The notes below the pieces were generated by a model. That model made no database searches and had not been told where the DNA came from. It saw nothing but the letters and a program-made list of their open reading frames with translations. Both the position numbers and the translations under genes were made by a program. Positions 44,796 to 54,789 of a stretch of DNA of 64,000 bases are shown piece after piece. Source of the DNA: Mesorhizobium kowhaii (lineage in GTDB: Bacteria; Pseudomonadota; Alphaproteobacteria; Rhizobiales; Rhizobiaceae); contig NZ_MZXV01000085.1 in NCBI RefSeq assembly GCF_003253745.1, positions 186,001 to 250,000 on the forward strand, given 5' to 3'. The number at the start of each line of letters is the position of its first letter. The stretch's first letter is position 1.

Positions 44796-45629
44796 CTACA
44801 CCGTGTTGGTCAGGCGTACGAATTCCTCGACGCTGAGTGTTTCGGCGCGGCGTGTCGGATCGATGCCGGCGCGTTCGAGCAAGGCTTCGCCGCCGAGGCT
44901 TTTCACGCTCTGCCTCAGCATCTTGCGGCGTTGGCCGAAGGCGGCTTCGGTGACGCGGCCGAGTTTTTTCACGTCAGTGGGCAGGGGTGTCGCCCGCGGC
45001 TCCAGGTGCACCACTGAAGAGGTGACCTTGGGCGGCGGCGTGAACGCCTGGGGCGGCACGTCGAAGGCGATCCTGGCCTGCGTACGCCAGCCGGCCAGCA
45101 CACCAAGCCTGCCATAGGCATCGCTGCCGGGTGTGGCGACGATGCGCTGAGCCACCTCGCGCTGGAACATCAGCGTCATCGATGCATAGAAGGGCGGCCA
45201 TTCGCTGACCGTCAACCAGCGCACCAGCAGCTCTGTGCCGATATTGTAGGGCAGGTTGGCGATGATCTTTACCGGGCCGCCTGCTCCCCCACTGGCAAGT
45301 GCTGCGAAATCCGTCTTCAGCGCATCGCCGGATACAATCTCCAGCCGGCCGGGATAATGATCGGACACTTCGGCAAGGGCAGCCAGGCAGCGTTCGTCGC
45401 GCTCGATGGCAATGACATGACGCGCCCCGTTGGCGAGCAATGCGCGGGTCAGCCCGCCGGGGCCGGGACCGACCTCGATCACGGTCGCATCGGACAAGTC
45501 GCCGGCGGTGCGGGCGATCTTGCCGGTGAGGTTGAGGTCGAACAGGAAATTCTGGCCGAGCGCCTTCTTTGCCTGCAGCCCATGACGCTCGATCACCTCG
45601 CGCAGCGGCGGCAGCCCGTCGATGCTCAT
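44796..45629 (-). CDS. rsmA: 16S rRNA (adenine1518/1519-N6)-dimethyltransferase
   Basis: 277 aa from the ATG at 45629. KsgA family: GQNFLFD, VIEVGPGPGGLTRALL (SAM), and the catalytic IANLPYNIGTELL (NLPY). It dimethylates the 3'-terminal helix of 16S rRNA, a checkpoint in 30S assembly. It lies 25 bp downstream of pdxA, as in many proteobacteria. Confidence 0.96.
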   Translation of the reverse strand: MSIDGLPPLREVIERHGLQAKKALGQNFLFDLNLTGKIARTAGDLSDATVIEVGPGPGGLTRALLANGARHVIAIERDERCLAALAEVSDHYPGRLEIVSGDALKTDFAALASGGAGGPVKIIANLPYNIGTELLVRWLTVSEWPPFYASMTLMFQREVAQRIVATPGSDAYGRLGVLAGWRTQARIAFDVPPQAFTPPPKVTSSVVHLEPRATPLPTDVKKLGRVTEAAFGQRRKMLRQSVKSLGGEALLERAGIDPTRRAETLSVEEFVRLTNTV

Positions 45630-45654
45630 GCGCGCAGGCTCGGGCAGGAAGCGC

Positions 45655-46683
45655 TCATGCGGCCGCGGCCCTTGCGCCGCTGTCGGCCAATCGCCTGGCA
45701 AGCTTCAGCGCCGCCATCAGGCTGTCGGGCCGCGCCACGCCTTTGCCGGCGATGTCGAAGGCGGTGCCGTGGTCGGGCGAGGTGCGGATGAAGGGCAGGC
45801 CGAGCGTGACATTAACCGCTTCGTCGAAGGCCAGCGCCTTGGCCGGGATCAGCGCCTGGTCATGATACATGCACAGTGCTGCGTCGTAGCCGGCCCGTGC
45901 CCGGGCGTGGAACAACGTGTCGGCGGGCAGGGGGCCGAAAGCGTCGATGCCTTCGGCACGCAGGATGTCGACCGCCGGGCGCACGATCCGCTCGTCCTCG
46001 AGGCCCATGGCACCGCCTTCACCCGCATGCGGATTGAGCCCGGCAATGGCCAGCCGTGGCCTGGCGATGCCGAAGCGGCCGATGAGATCGGCGGCGGTGA
46101 TGCGCGCGGTGGCGACGATCAATTCGGTGGTCAGCGCCTTGGGCACCTCCGCCAGCGCGATGTGGATGGTGACGGGGACGGTGCGCAGGTCAGGCCCGGC
46201 CAGCATCATCACCGGCATCGCCTCGACGCCGCTGTGTCGGGCCGCCAGATGCGCCAGATATTCGGTGTGGCCGGGAAAGCGAAAGCCGGCATCGTAGAGC
46301 GGCTTCTTGGCGATCGGGCACGTGACGACGGCCGAGGCTTCGCCGGCAAGGCAGTCGGCGACGGCGCGGTCGATGGCTTCGATGGTGGCGGCCGCATTGG
46401 CCGGGTCCGGCCGGCCGGCGCTGTCGATGCAGCGAGCGGCCAGCGGAACGATCGGCAGGGCGCGGGCAAACACTTGCGCCGCTTGCGCCGGCGTGGTTTC
46501 AACGATCGGCAGCGAAATGCCGACGAGGCGCGCCCGGGAAGCGATCAGCGCCGGATCGGCGAGCAGGTAGAAGGGAGGCAAGGCGGCAGCCTCGCGCGCC
46601 ATGAAGGCGGCGATGGCAATCTCCGGCCCGATGCCGGACGGATCGCCGGCGCTCAGGGCGAGCGCAATCACTGTACTGCCCAC
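45655..46683 (-). CDS. pdxA: 4-hydroxythreonine-4-phosphate dehydrogenase
   Basis: 342 aa from a GTG at 46683, one base after the upstream stop; an internal GTG at 46671 is possible. Step in pyridoxal phosphate synthesis (DXP-dependent route). Metal ligands are the His of GHTEYLAHLA, of GLNPHAGEGGAMG and of MYHDQALIP. The start SAGDPSGIGPEIA is the family hallmark. Confidence 0.96.
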   Translation of the reverse strand: MGSTVIALALSAGDPSGIGPEIAIAAFMAREAAALPPFYLLADPALIASRARLVGISLPIVETTPAQAAQVFARALPIVPLAARCIDSAGRPDPANAAATIEAIDRAVADCLAGEASAVVTCPIAKKPLYDAGFRFPGHTEYLAHLAARHSGVEAMPVMMLAGPDLRTVPVTIHIALAEVPKALTTELIVATARITAADLIGRFGIARPRLAIAGLNPHAGEGGAMGLEDERIVRPAVDILRAEGIDAFGPLPADTLFHARARAGYDAALCMYHDQALIPAKALAFDEAVNVTLGLPFIRTSPDHGTAFDIAGKGVARPDSLMAALKLARRLADSGARAAAA

Positions 46684-46684
46684 G

Positions 46685-47623
46685 TCAGCGCTTGACGATG
46701 CGGGCTTTCGCCTTCAACTCGTCGACGTATTTCTTGCTGAGCTCGTCGGCGTTCTTGTCGCCACCGGAGCCTTCGTTCTGGAACACCATCTGGGCAACCT
46801 TGTCGTCGGACACTTCGCGCGACGAGCAGATGCCGATGAATTCGACGCCGCGCTCGGTCTCGCGCGTGACGGTGGCGCCACCGACCTTCGTAGCCTTGAT
46901 CTGCTCGGCCCAGTCCGCCGGCAGTTGCGGCGCCAGCACCCGGCCCAGATCACGAACGGTGACGTCGATCAGGCCCTTGGCGAATTCATGCGTCGTGCTG
47001 CAGCCGTTGAAACGGGCACGCATGGCGTCGGCCTCACGCTTGCGCTTGGCCAGCGTCGCGCTGCGCTCGGCGGCCGGCACCACGAAGATGATCTGCTGCA
47101 GCATGTACTCGGTGGCGCTCGGCTTGGCGCCGCCTTTTTCGAGCATCTTCCTGACGAGGTCCTGTTCGCTGACGGCGCCGGTGCCATCACCGGAACGGTA
47201 ACGCGCGCTCAAGGCCTGGTTCCAGGCCATCTGGGCGCGGATGAATTCCTTGAAGTGGCCCTTGCTGACGCCTGACTTCTCCATGACGCCGTCGAGCTGG
47301 CTGAGCTGCATCTTGTTGCTCGAGGCAAAGCGCTGGTAGGCGGCCTCGACCTGCGCGTCGCTGATGCGGATACCAAGCCGCTTGGCCTCGGCCATGCGCA
47401 GCGTCTGGTCGATCATTTCCTGGGCGGCATCGCCCTTCTTGCGCTGCAACTTCAAAAAGGCGGCGCGATGCGCGATGTCGCCGGAGGTGACCGGAACGTC
47501 GTTGACGACGTATTTGATCTCGCTGGCGAAAGCCGGCGGCGTCATCACGGTGACCGACACGGATGTCACCGCCAAAAGCAGCGCGAACCCTGCTGAAAAG
47601 AGGTATTTCCTCATCGTTGGCAT
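46685..47623 (-). CDS. SurA-like periplasmic chaperone / peptidyl-prolyl isomerase
   Basis: 312 aa with signal peptide (cleaved near AFAS about 34). The N-terminal domain (EIKYVVNDVPVTSGDIAHRA) and the helical SurA core are present, followed by one parvulin-like region (about 165-270) with weak catalytic motifs. SurA escorts outer-membrane proteins, notably LptD, which is encoded next door. Shorter than E. coli SurA (one parvulin domain rather than two). ATG at 47614 is an alternative start. Confidence 0.85.
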   Translation of the reverse strand: MPTMRKYLFSAGFALLLAVTSVSVTVMTPPAFASEIKYVVNDVPVTSGDIAHRAAFLKLQRKKGDAAQEMIDQTLRMAEAKRLGIRISDAQVEAAYQRFASSNKMQLSQLDGVMEKSGVSKGHFKEFIRAQMAWNQALSARYRSGDGTGAVSEQDLVRKMLEKGGAKPSATEYMLQQIIFVVPAAERSATLAKRKREADAMRARFNGCSTTHEFAKGLIDVTVRDLGRVLAPQLPADWAEQIKATKVGGATVTRETERGVEFIGICSSREVSDDKVAQMVFQNEGSGGDKNADELSKKYVDELKAKARIVKR

Positions 47624-47714
47624 CCCAATTCTATCCCGGTTCCGCCCAATTCTATGCTTTCCGGGTGCGCAAAATCCCTGCCAGCCCTATGCGGCGAAAC
47701 GATGTCGCCGACTG

Positions 47715-50156
47715 TTACTGGATCGTGCCGAGGGCATTGCTCGACGAGCCGAAATCGCCGAGGGTGCGGAACGACAGGTTGAAGCCGATGCTCTGCGTCA
47801 CCTCCCTGGTGTTCAGGTCGCGCGACTGCGAGTACGACATCAGATAGGTGAAGCAGGAATCGTTGTAAGCGAAGCCGACGCCGTCGCTGACCAGCAGGCT
47901 TTCCTGCAAATCGTAGGTTCCGGTTCCGAAGACGCGCCAGTTTTCGGCAAGATGAGTCGACGCGCCAAGCGTGACCTCGTGGCGGTCGGTCGTGAAACCG
48001 TAAAGCGGCTGTGCCTGGATGAAGGCGTATTTGGCGGTCAGCGATACCGGCAGGCCGGTGTAGGCGGCCTTTAGCTCGCCACGGCGCATTTCAAAGCTCT
48101 GTTCGTCGAAACGGCCGCTAACCGAGGCAGCGAAGCCATTGGGGCTGTTGACACCAAACAGGCCGACATAGTCCGACTTGGTGGTGTCGAGGCCCGAATA
48201 GGCGCCGACATTGACCAGATCCGGCGCGGCGAAGGAATTCTCGCCGCCAATCTGGTAGGATTGGCCGAAAATGGCATTGGTGCCCCAGCCATTGCCGTAG
48301 GAGCCGGAATAGCGCAGGCCGACATTGGCGCGCGAACCGCCTTCCACCCGGTCATAGCCGGAGAACTTGTCGCGTTCGAACAACGTGGTCGCGTCGAAGA
48401 CCATGCTTTGGGCGTCTTCGTTGGGAACGGCGAGCCCGCCGACATACTGCTCGTTCGGGCGCATGAAGACCTGTGCCATCGGCTCGAACACATGGCTCGA
48501 ATTGGCACCCGAAAACAGCACGGGCCAGCGCATTTCGAGCCCGGCGGTTGCCATGTAACGGGCAAACGACGAGCGCATGTCGTCGCGGGCATTTATCTCA
48601 GGGTTCAGCGCCATCTCGTTGATGGCGGCAAGCGAGGCCGATGACGCGTTGACGTAGTCGGCGTCGCCCTGCAGCGCGAGCAACGGCGTCAGCACCAGCC
48701 CGCCATCGGTGACGAAGGTCCGCTTCCACTCGGCCTCGGCGGTGAGGCGCCCGGATTCGCCCTCGATGCCGCGAACACGCTGAGTTGGAGTGAGCGAGTT
48801 GTATGGGGTCGAAAAGGCCTGGTCGAGATCGTCGCGGTGGATGACGCGTGCGTTGACATTGAGCGACAACTGGCCCCCAGCCACCGATACGTCGGGAATA
48901 TAGGCATAGTCGAGCGTCGGCAGCACCCAGGGCTGCTGGTTGCTGCGTGCGGAGATATTGCTGTTGGGCGTATCTTCCTGCACCTCGAAGTGCATGGCGC
49001 GCAGGTCGAAATAGTTGCGGCCGTTGAGACCCGTCAGGTAGACCGACGACTGGTGGACGCTGCTGCTGTACTTGTCGATGCTGTAGGTATTCGAGAAGTT
49101 CTTGTCGGTCTGCAGCAGCACATCCCAGCCGAAATTCCAGCGCGGATTGATGGCGAACTGGCCCTGGGTGCCCATCATGCCGCGGAATTTGTTCGGATCT
49201 CCAACTCCACCCGAATTGATGTTGTGGCCAGAGGTGGCTGGGAATCCAGCCGTGTCGAGGAAGGCATCAGGATCCCGCTGCTGAATCCCGGCGATCTTCA
49301 AACTGTACTGGCCATTGTTGAAGCGCTGGCGCCACTCGGCCTCACCGAGGAAGCCCTGCTTGGTGTAGCCGGTGCCGGTGACGGTCAGGTCGTAGGTCGG
49401 TGACAATGCGAAATAATAGGGAACCTTTACGCCGACGCCGAGGTCGCTCTTGTAGACGATGCTGGGGATCAGGAAGCCGCTCTTGCGCTTCACTGTCGGG
49501 TCGGCGATCTCAAACGCGGGCAGATAGGCAAGCGGGAAGCCGAAGAACTCGAAATTCGCGTTCTCGAAGCGAACCGTCTTCTTCTCGCCGTTCCAGATGA
49601 TTTTCCTGGCCTTGACGCGCCAGGTCGGCGCCTTGTCGGGCTTGTCCTCGCACGGTTCGCAGGCGGTGTAGACGCCATTGTGGAACGTGGTCAGCACGCC
49701 GCCCATGCGCTCGGCGCTTTCGGCTGCGAAATAGGCCTTGTCGATGGTTTCGACGCGCAACGCGTTGACGAAGCCGTCGGCAAAATCATCGGTGATGTCG
49801 ATATGTTCCGAATTGATCTTGGTGCCGTCGCTGTTGATGACCTCGACATTGCCGCTCGCGACCATCCGCTTGGTATTGCGGTTGTATTCGACCCGCTGGG
49901 CGACAAGGCGATTGCCACCGTAGTCGATCTGCACGCCACCGACGGCAGTCACCGTCTGGTTGTCGTTGTTGTAGACCAGCGTATCGGCAGCCAGCAGCAT
50001 CTGCGAGCCGGACGGAACTGTGGCCGCCATGTCGCTGACGTCCTGCGCAAGCGCGGGCATCGGCACGGCGCAGGCAAGCAGGCACGCCAAGGCGCTGGCC
50101 GCATAGAGGCGCGCCAAACCGGCCTGCCTGTTGCTGGGCAAAAACGCCTCCCTCAC
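47715..50156 (-). CDS. lptD: LPS-assembly outer-membrane protein LptD
   Basis: 813 aa. Signal peptide (about 20-38), N-terminal OstA/jellyroll domain (SQMLLAADTLVYNNDNQTVTAVGGVQIDYGGNRLVA is the classic opening), then a long 26-strand-type beta-barrel. With LptE it inserts LPS in the outer leaflet. The GTG at 50156 overlaps the lptG stop (TAGTG). A TTG at 50141 has a far better RBS (AGGGAGG, six bases ahead) and may be the true start, which would shorten the protein by five residues. Confidence 0.95.
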   Translation of the reverse strand: MREAFLPSNRQAGLARLYAASALACLLACAVPMPALAQDVSDMAATVPSGSQMLLAADTLVYNNDNQTVTAVGGVQIDYGGNRLVAQRVEYNRNTKRMVASGNVEVINSDGTKINSEHIDITDDFADGFVNALRVETIDKAYFAAESAERMGGVLTTFHNGVYTACEPCEDKPDKAPTWRVKARKIIWNGEKKTVRFENANFEFFGFPLAYLPAFEIADPTVKRKSGFLIPSIVYKSDLGVGVKVPYYFALSPTYDLTVTGTGYTKQGFLGEAEWRQRFNNGQYSLKIAGIQQRDPDAFLDTAGFPATSGHNINSGGVGDPNKFRGMMGTQGQFAINPRWNFGWDVLLQTDKNFSNTYSIDKYSSSVHQSSVYLTGLNGRNYFDLRAMHFEVQEDTPNSNISARSNQQPWVLPTLDYAYIPDVSVAGGQLSLNVNARVIHRDDLDQAFSTPYNSLTPTQRVRGIEGESGRLTAEAEWKRTFVTDGGLVLTPLLALQGDADYVNASSASLAAINEMALNPEINARDDMRSSFARYMATAGLEMRWPVLFSGANSSHVFEPMAQVFMRPNEQYVGGLAVPNEDAQSMVFDATTLFERDKFSGYDRVEGGSRANVGLRYSGSYGNGWGTNAIFGQSYQIGGENSFAAPDLVNVGAYSGLDTTKSDYVGLFGVNSPNGFAASVSGRFDEQSFEMRRGELKAAYTGLPVSLTAKYAFIQAQPLYGFTTDRHEVTLGASTHLAENWRVFGTGTYDLQESLLVSDGVGFAYNDSCFTYLMSYSQSRDLNTREVTQSIGFNLSFRTLGDFGSSSNALGTIQ

Positions 50157-51238
50157 TAGCCGTCTTCCTTGTATAGCAGGAAAGTCACCCCGAAGAACAT
50201 AGCCACCACGACCGGTACCCAGGCGGCTACGACAGTCGGCACGAACCCCGCCACGCCGAATGCCTTCACCAGCACCGAAACGACATAAAGCAGAAAGCCG
50301 GCGACGATGCCACCCAGAATCATCGTCGCTGACTGTCCCATCCTAGCAAATCGCATTGAAACCGTTGCCGCAATCAGCGTCATGGCGACGAGAAGGAACG
50401 GCAACGCCACGAGCGAATCAAACTGCATGGCAAAGGCATTTGCCTTGAGGCCGAACGAGCGGGCAACCTCGATTTTTCCGGGCAGGTCATAGAAAGGGAT
50501 GGTTTCGGGGCGCGCCAGCCGCTCCTGCACGAATTCGGGCTTCAGATTGGTCGGCACGCGATCGCTCGCCGATGCCTGGATCGTGCCGTTCTGGAACGTC
50601 TTGACGTCCTGCAATTCCCAATAGCCGTCGCGCAGGAAGGCGCGCGCGGCGTCCTTGCGCTCGACGATGTTGCCTTGCGGGTCGAGAATGAAGAAGACGA
50701 CATCGGCCATCTCGAGGCCCTGGTTGAGGATCGCGCGCGCGCCAATGATGGTGTCCCCGGAACTGGTTTTCTGCCGGATCCAGGGTGCGGCATCGGCCGA
50801 AACCGTGTTCGATTTGCCGGAGCGCAGCTGGGTTTCGATCTGCTCGGACCAGGAAAAGGCGTGCGCGGCGAGTGGATTGATGACGCCAACCGACAGGACG
50901 CCGAACAGCAACGCTCCGATGCAGCACGGCAACAGGAATTGCCAGGCGGAAACGCCGGCGGAACGCGCGATGACCAGCTCGTAGCGCCGGTTGAGCGACA
51001 CCAGTGTCGCCATCGCCGAGAAGAGGCCGACAAACGGCACCGTCTGCAGCATGATCATCGGCATCCGCAGTCCGGAAATGGCCACTGCCGTCCCGTAGGT
51101 GAAGCCAGGCAGGCCGGTGGTGCGGCCGGAAAGCTCGGTGAAATCGATCAGGAACACCAGCGCCAGGAGGCCGATGAAGAACCAGATGGTGATCGTCACG
51201 TAGCGGAAGAAGAAATAGCGGCCCAGCGTCCAGCCCAT
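50156..51238 (-). CDS. lptG: LPS export permease LptG
   Basis: 360 aa. YjgP/YjgQ permease: three N-terminal helices, a periplasmic jellyroll domain (about 130-260), and three C-terminal helices. With LptF and the LptB ATPase it extracts LPS from the inner membrane. Its ATG shares one base with the lptF stop (TGATG), so lptF-lptG-lptD are tightly coupled. Confidence 0.95.
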   Translation of the reverse strand: MGWTLGRYFFFRYVTITIWFFIGLLALVFLIDFTELSGRTTGLPGFTYGTAVAISGLRMPMIMLQTVPFVGLFSAMATLVSLNRRYELVIARSAGVSAWQFLLPCCIGALLFGVLSVGVINPLAAHAFSWSEQIETQLRSGKSNTVSADAAPWIRQKTSSGDTIIGARAILNQGLEMADVVFFILDPQGNIVERKDAARAFLRDGYWELQDVKTFQNGTIQASASDRVPTNLKPEFVQERLARPETIPFYDLPGKIEVARSFGLKANAFAMQFDSLVALPFLLVAMTLIAATVSMRFARMGQSATMILGGIVAGFLLYVVSVLVKAFGVAGFVPTVVAAWVPVVVAMFFGVTFLLYKEDG

Positions 51239-52440
51239 CAGCTGACCCCTTGCCCAGAAGTGCCGCGCCCGGACAGACGCAGCTTCAGCGCGTTCCAGCT
51301 GTCACCGATGCGAGTGGCGAAGTTCGTCATCCAGTCCGCCCAAGCTATCGGCAGTTCCATGGTCCGGTTGGAGACGATGAACCAGATCGCCACCGCCGAA
51401 GCCACAATGGGCACGCCATAGACCATATAGGCGTATTGCGGGATCTCATCGGCCTTGCTGGCGGCAAAGAAGCCCAGCCAACGCACGAACAGCGATATCG
51501 AAATCGCCGTGATCAGCGGATTGACGCGCGCCTCGCGGTGCGAGCGAGCGTCCCCCGCGACCGCGAGCGCGATCAGCGCGAAGACGATGGAATAGGTCCA
51601 TTCCGAAAACCGCTGGTTGAGCTCGGCCCGGTATTCAAGGGGAATTTGTTGGTAGTTCTTGTCGTTGAGGTTTGGATTGAGCAGGTACTGGGTCGTCTGG
51701 TCCTTCGGCAGCAGGTTCACCTCCGAAGCCGCCGCCATGAAGGCCGACATGTCGAAGGCATAGGATGTGAACCGGATGACCGACAGGTCGCCGGTCAGCG
51801 TTTTGCGATGGATGACGCCGTCATTCATCATCAGCACCTTTTCGCCGCCGCGTTCGATGATGTTGCCCGTCTTGGCGTAGTAGACCAGGTTGACCCCTTC
51901 TTCGCGCGAATCGGCGACGAAGATGCCGCCCAGCCGATTGTCGGGAAGCCGCTCGCCGATCTGCAGGAACAGCCCATCCTCGATCTTGCGGAAGGTGCCT
52001 TCCTGGATGATCAGCGACAACAGATCCGCGTGCGACGCCGCCACCAGGGCTCGGTTTTTCTGCCGTGCATAAGGGTCGATGCCATTGTCGACGGCAAAGG
52101 AAAAGACGCTGGCGGCGAGTGCCAGAAGCATGATCGGCCGCACGATCGTCCAGCGCGAGGCGCCGGCGGCGTTGACGACGGCGAGCTCGGAATCGGAATT
52201 CATCACGCTGAGTGTCTGTGCAACCGCCACCACCACCGCAAAGGGCACGACGATCGGGATGATGGAGGGAAGGATAAGAGCGGCGACCTCGAAGAAGGTC
52301 AGCGACGACTGGCCGCTGTCGGTGACCAGATCGATCTTGGCCAGCACCTGCGTCGTCCAGACGATGGCCAGCGTCCACACCAGCGCCGCCATGAAGACCA
52401 CGAAAGCGCGGCGCATGATGTAGCGTTCAATGACCTTCAT
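51238..52440 (-). CDS. lptF: LPS export permease LptF
   Basis: 400 aa. Same topology as LptG: VIERYIMRRAFVVFMAALVWTL first helix, NAAGASRWTIVRPIM loop, periplasmic domain (about 130-290), and C-terminal helices. First gene of a minus-strand operon lptF-lptG-lptD-surA-like-pdxA-rsmA. Confidence 0.95.
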   Translation of the reverse strand: MKVIERYIMRRAFVVFMAALVWTLAIVWTTQVLAKIDLVTDSGQSSLTFFEVAALILPSIIPIVVPFAVVVAVAQTLSVMNSDSELAVVNAAGASRWTIVRPIMLLALAASVFSFAVDNGIDPYARQKNRALVAASHADLLSLIIQEGTFRKIEDGLFLQIGERLPDNRLGGIFVADSREEGVNLVYYAKTGNIIERGGEKVLMMNDGVIHRKTLTGDLSVIRFTSYAFDMSAFMAAASEVNLLPKDQTTQYLLNPNLNDKNYQQIPLEYRAELNQRFSEWTYSIVFALIALAVAGDARSHREARVNPLITAISISLFVRWLGFFAASKADEIPQYAYMVYGVPIVASAVAIWFIVSNRTMELPIAWADWMTNFATRIGDSWNALKLRLSGRGTSGQGVS

Positions 52441-52789
52441 GAAGGCTTTTCTCGATCTTCTCGAACGGCATCATGCCACCGCACAAGGTAGCTGTCCGGC
52501 GGCGCCTGCACAACTGGCTCCATGGATGGTCGATCCGGTTCCCGTCCCACATCACGCGCCCCCGGCGGGTCGGAGTGTCGGCGGCAATGGATAAGAAAGG
52601 GCAAACATCGATGGTTAACAACAGGTTGCGGCAAAAAGCGGGGCCGTGCCGCGAAGAATCACCATCGATTCCGTTGGTCATATGGGGTGCGAATTTGGCA
52701 AAGTCTTGCCAAATGCAGGAAAACGACCAAATGTCGCGCATCGCTTCGAACCACTTCCCCAAAAGCTACGCATTTTCCGAAAGCAGGAC
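52441..52789. other. Divergent intergenic region, lptF / pepA
   Basis: 349 bp with the promoters of the LPS operon and pepA. It contains the strong dyad at 52693-52714 and one TTAACA half-site near 52614. No coding frame with RBS and family character. Confidence 0.5.
52693..52714. promoter_or_regulatory. Perfect 9-bp dyad upstream of pepA
   Basis: ATTTGGCAA and TTGCCAAAT arms separated by AGTC. It is 75 bp before the pepA start and about 250 bp before lptF. There is no T-run, so it fits an operator for a dimeric regulator better than a terminator. Confidence 0.55.
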
Positions 52790-54283
52790 ATGATGAGCCA
52801 AAGACCGTCGATCGCCTTCGCCAAATTTTCCGCACCCAAGACTGGCACGGTCTTCGTGCTGTCGGCGGATGAGGGCGGCCTGAGCGATGCCGCCAGGGCT
52901 TGCGATCCGGGCAAGACATTGGAGCGGGCCTTTCCGGTCGCCGAGTTCACCGGCAAGTTCGCCAGCTCCGTCGAAGTTCTGGCGCCGGAAGGAACGTCGC
53001 TCGACAGGCTGGTGGCGATCGGCGCCGGCAAGGTGTCGGGGCTCGACGAATATGCGTGGCTGAAGCTTGGCGGCACCATTGCCGCGTCGCTGCGCAAGGC
53101 GACCGACGTGGCCGTGGTGCTCGAAATGGTCGGCGCCTCGCCAAGCGGCAAGGACGCGGCAAGCCTCGCGGCAGGCATTCTTCTGCGCAGCTATTCCTTC
53201 GACAAGTACAAGACCAGGAAGGACAAGGACGAGGCCGAGCCGAAAAAGCCGGTCAAGGTCACCATCCAAACCGCCGCTCCGGCCGCTGCGAAAAAGGCCT
53301 TCGCTGAGGTCGAGGCGGTGATCGACGGCGTGCTTCTGGCGCGCGACCTCGTCAACGAACCGGCAAACGTGCTTGGGCCGGTTGAGTTCGCCGCCCGCGC
53401 CAAGGAACTCGAGGCGCTCGGCGTCAAGGTCGAGATCCTGGCCGAGAGGGAGATGAAGAAGCTCGGCATGGGCTCGCTGCTCGGTGTCGCGCAAGGCTCG
53501 CCGCGCGGCGCCCGCATGGCGATCATGCAGTGGAACGGCGGCAAGCCAAAGGACAGCCCGGTTGCGTTCGTCGGCAAGGGCGTCACGTTCGACACCGGCG
53601 GCAATTCGATGAAGCCGGCCTCCGGCATGGAGGACATGAAGGGCGACATGGGTGGCGCCGCCGCCGTCACCGGCCTGATGCATGCGCTGGCCGCGCGCAA
53701 GGCGAAGGCCAATGTCGTCGGCGTCATCGGCCTGGTCGAAAACGCTGTCGACGGCCATGCCCAGCGCCCCGGCGACATCGTCATTTCGATGTCGGGCCAG
53801 ACCATCGAGGTGCTCAACACCGACGCCGAAGGCCGCCTCGTGCTGGCCGACGCGCTGTGGTACTGCAATGACCGCTTCCAGCCGAAATTCATGGTCAACC
53901 TGGCGACGCTGACCGGCGCCGTCATGGTGGCGCTCGGCCAGCACTATGCCGGCCTGTTTTCCAACAATGACGAACTGGCCGAAAGGCTGACGGCGGCGGG
54001 GCAGGCGACGCAGGAGCGGCTGTGGCGCATGCCGCTCGGCGCCGAATACGACAAGCTGATCGATTCCAAGAACGCCGACATGAAGAACATTGGCGGCCGC
54101 TATGGCGGTGCCATCATCGCCGCGCAATTCCTGCAGCGTTTCGTCAAGGAGACGCCATGGGCGCATCTCGACATTGCCGGCACGGCGATCGGCTCGCCGT
54201 CGAACGAGATCAACCAGTCCTGGGGTTCCGGTTTCGGCGTCAGGCTGCTCGACCGGCTGGTGCGAGACAATTATGAGCAGTGA
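52790..54283 (+). CDS. pepA: Leucyl aminopeptidase
   Basis: 497 aa from the ATG at 52790 (GCAGGA upstream; a second ATG follows immediately). M17 family: NTDAEGRLVLADAL signature and the two-metal site residues in GKGVTFDTGGNSMKP and DMKGDMGGAAAV. Cytosolic hexameric exopeptidase, also a DNA-binding factor in E. coli. holC follows 28 bp downstream, the usual pair. Confidence 0.95.
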   Translation: MMSQRPSIAFAKFSAPKTGTVFVLSADEGGLSDAARACDPGKTLERAFPVAEFTGKFASSVEVLAPEGTSLDRLVAIGAGKVSGLDEYAWLKLGGTIAASLRKATDVAVVLEMVGASPSGKDAASLAAGILLRSYSFDKYKTRKDKDEAEPKKPVKVTIQTAAPAAAKKAFAEVEAVIDGVLLARDLVNEPANVLGPVEFAARAKELEALGVKVEILAEREMKKLGMGSLLGVAQGSPRGARMAIMQWNGGKPKDSPVAFVGKGVTFDTGGNSMKPASGMEDMKGDMGGAAAVTGLMHALAARKAKANVVGVIGLVENAVDGHAQRPGDIVISMSGQTIEVLNTDAEGRLVLADALWYCNDRFQPKFMVNLATLTGAVMVALGQHYAGLFSNNDELAERLTAAGQATQERLWRMPLGAEYDKLIDSKNADMKNIGGRYGGAIIAAQFLQRFVKETPWAHLDIAGTAIGSPSNEINQSWGSGFGVRLLDRLVRDNYEQ

Positions 54284-54311
54284 GCGGGTTCATCCGGTAT
54301 AGGCAGAGGCG

Positions 54312-54761
54312 ATGGCCGACGTCCTGTTCTACCACCTGACCGAATCGACGCTGGAGGATGCGCTGCCCGGCCTCCTGGAGCGCAGCATCGACCGTGGCTG
54401 GCGCGCCGTGGTGCAGACCGGCACCGAGGAGCGCCGCGATGCGCTCGACCAGCATCTTTGGACTTTTCGCGACGATTCGTTCCTCGCCCATGCAACCGAT
54501 CGTGAGGCCTATCCCGGCGAACAGCCGATCCTGTTGACCACCGGCGACGCCAATCCCAACGAGGCAAAGATCCGCTTCCTGGTCGACGGCGCCATGCCGC
54601 CCGAGCTTCGCGGCTACGAGCGTGCCGTGTTCCTGTTCGACGGCCACGACGCCGCCCAGGTCGAGGCGGCCCGGGGGCATTGGAAGACGATGAAGGACGC
54701 CGGCCACGCCGTCACCTACTGGCAGCAGACATCAGACCGCCGCTGGGAGCGCAAGGCGTAG
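54312..54761 (+). CDS. holC: DNA polymerase III subunit chi
   Basis: 149 aa. Chi family: MADVLFYHLTESTLEDALPGLLERS, then QHLWTFRDDSFLAHA and FLFDGHDAAQVEAARGHWK. It links the clamp loader to single-strand binding protein. Conserved downstream of pepA. Confidence 0.93.
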   Translation: MADVLFYHLTESTLEDALPGLLERSIDRGWRAVVQTGTEERRDALDQHLWTFRDDSFLAHATDREAYPGEQPILLTTGDANPNEAKIRFLVDGAMPPELRGYERAVFLFDGHDAAQVEAARGHWKTMKDAGHAVTYWQQTSDRRWERKA

Positions 54762-54789
54762 GCCAGCGGCTTGTCGCAGATGACACTGT

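Noticed and set aside
52766..54166. 466-codon minus-strand frame
   Set aside because: Antisense to pepA, which carries the M17 signature.
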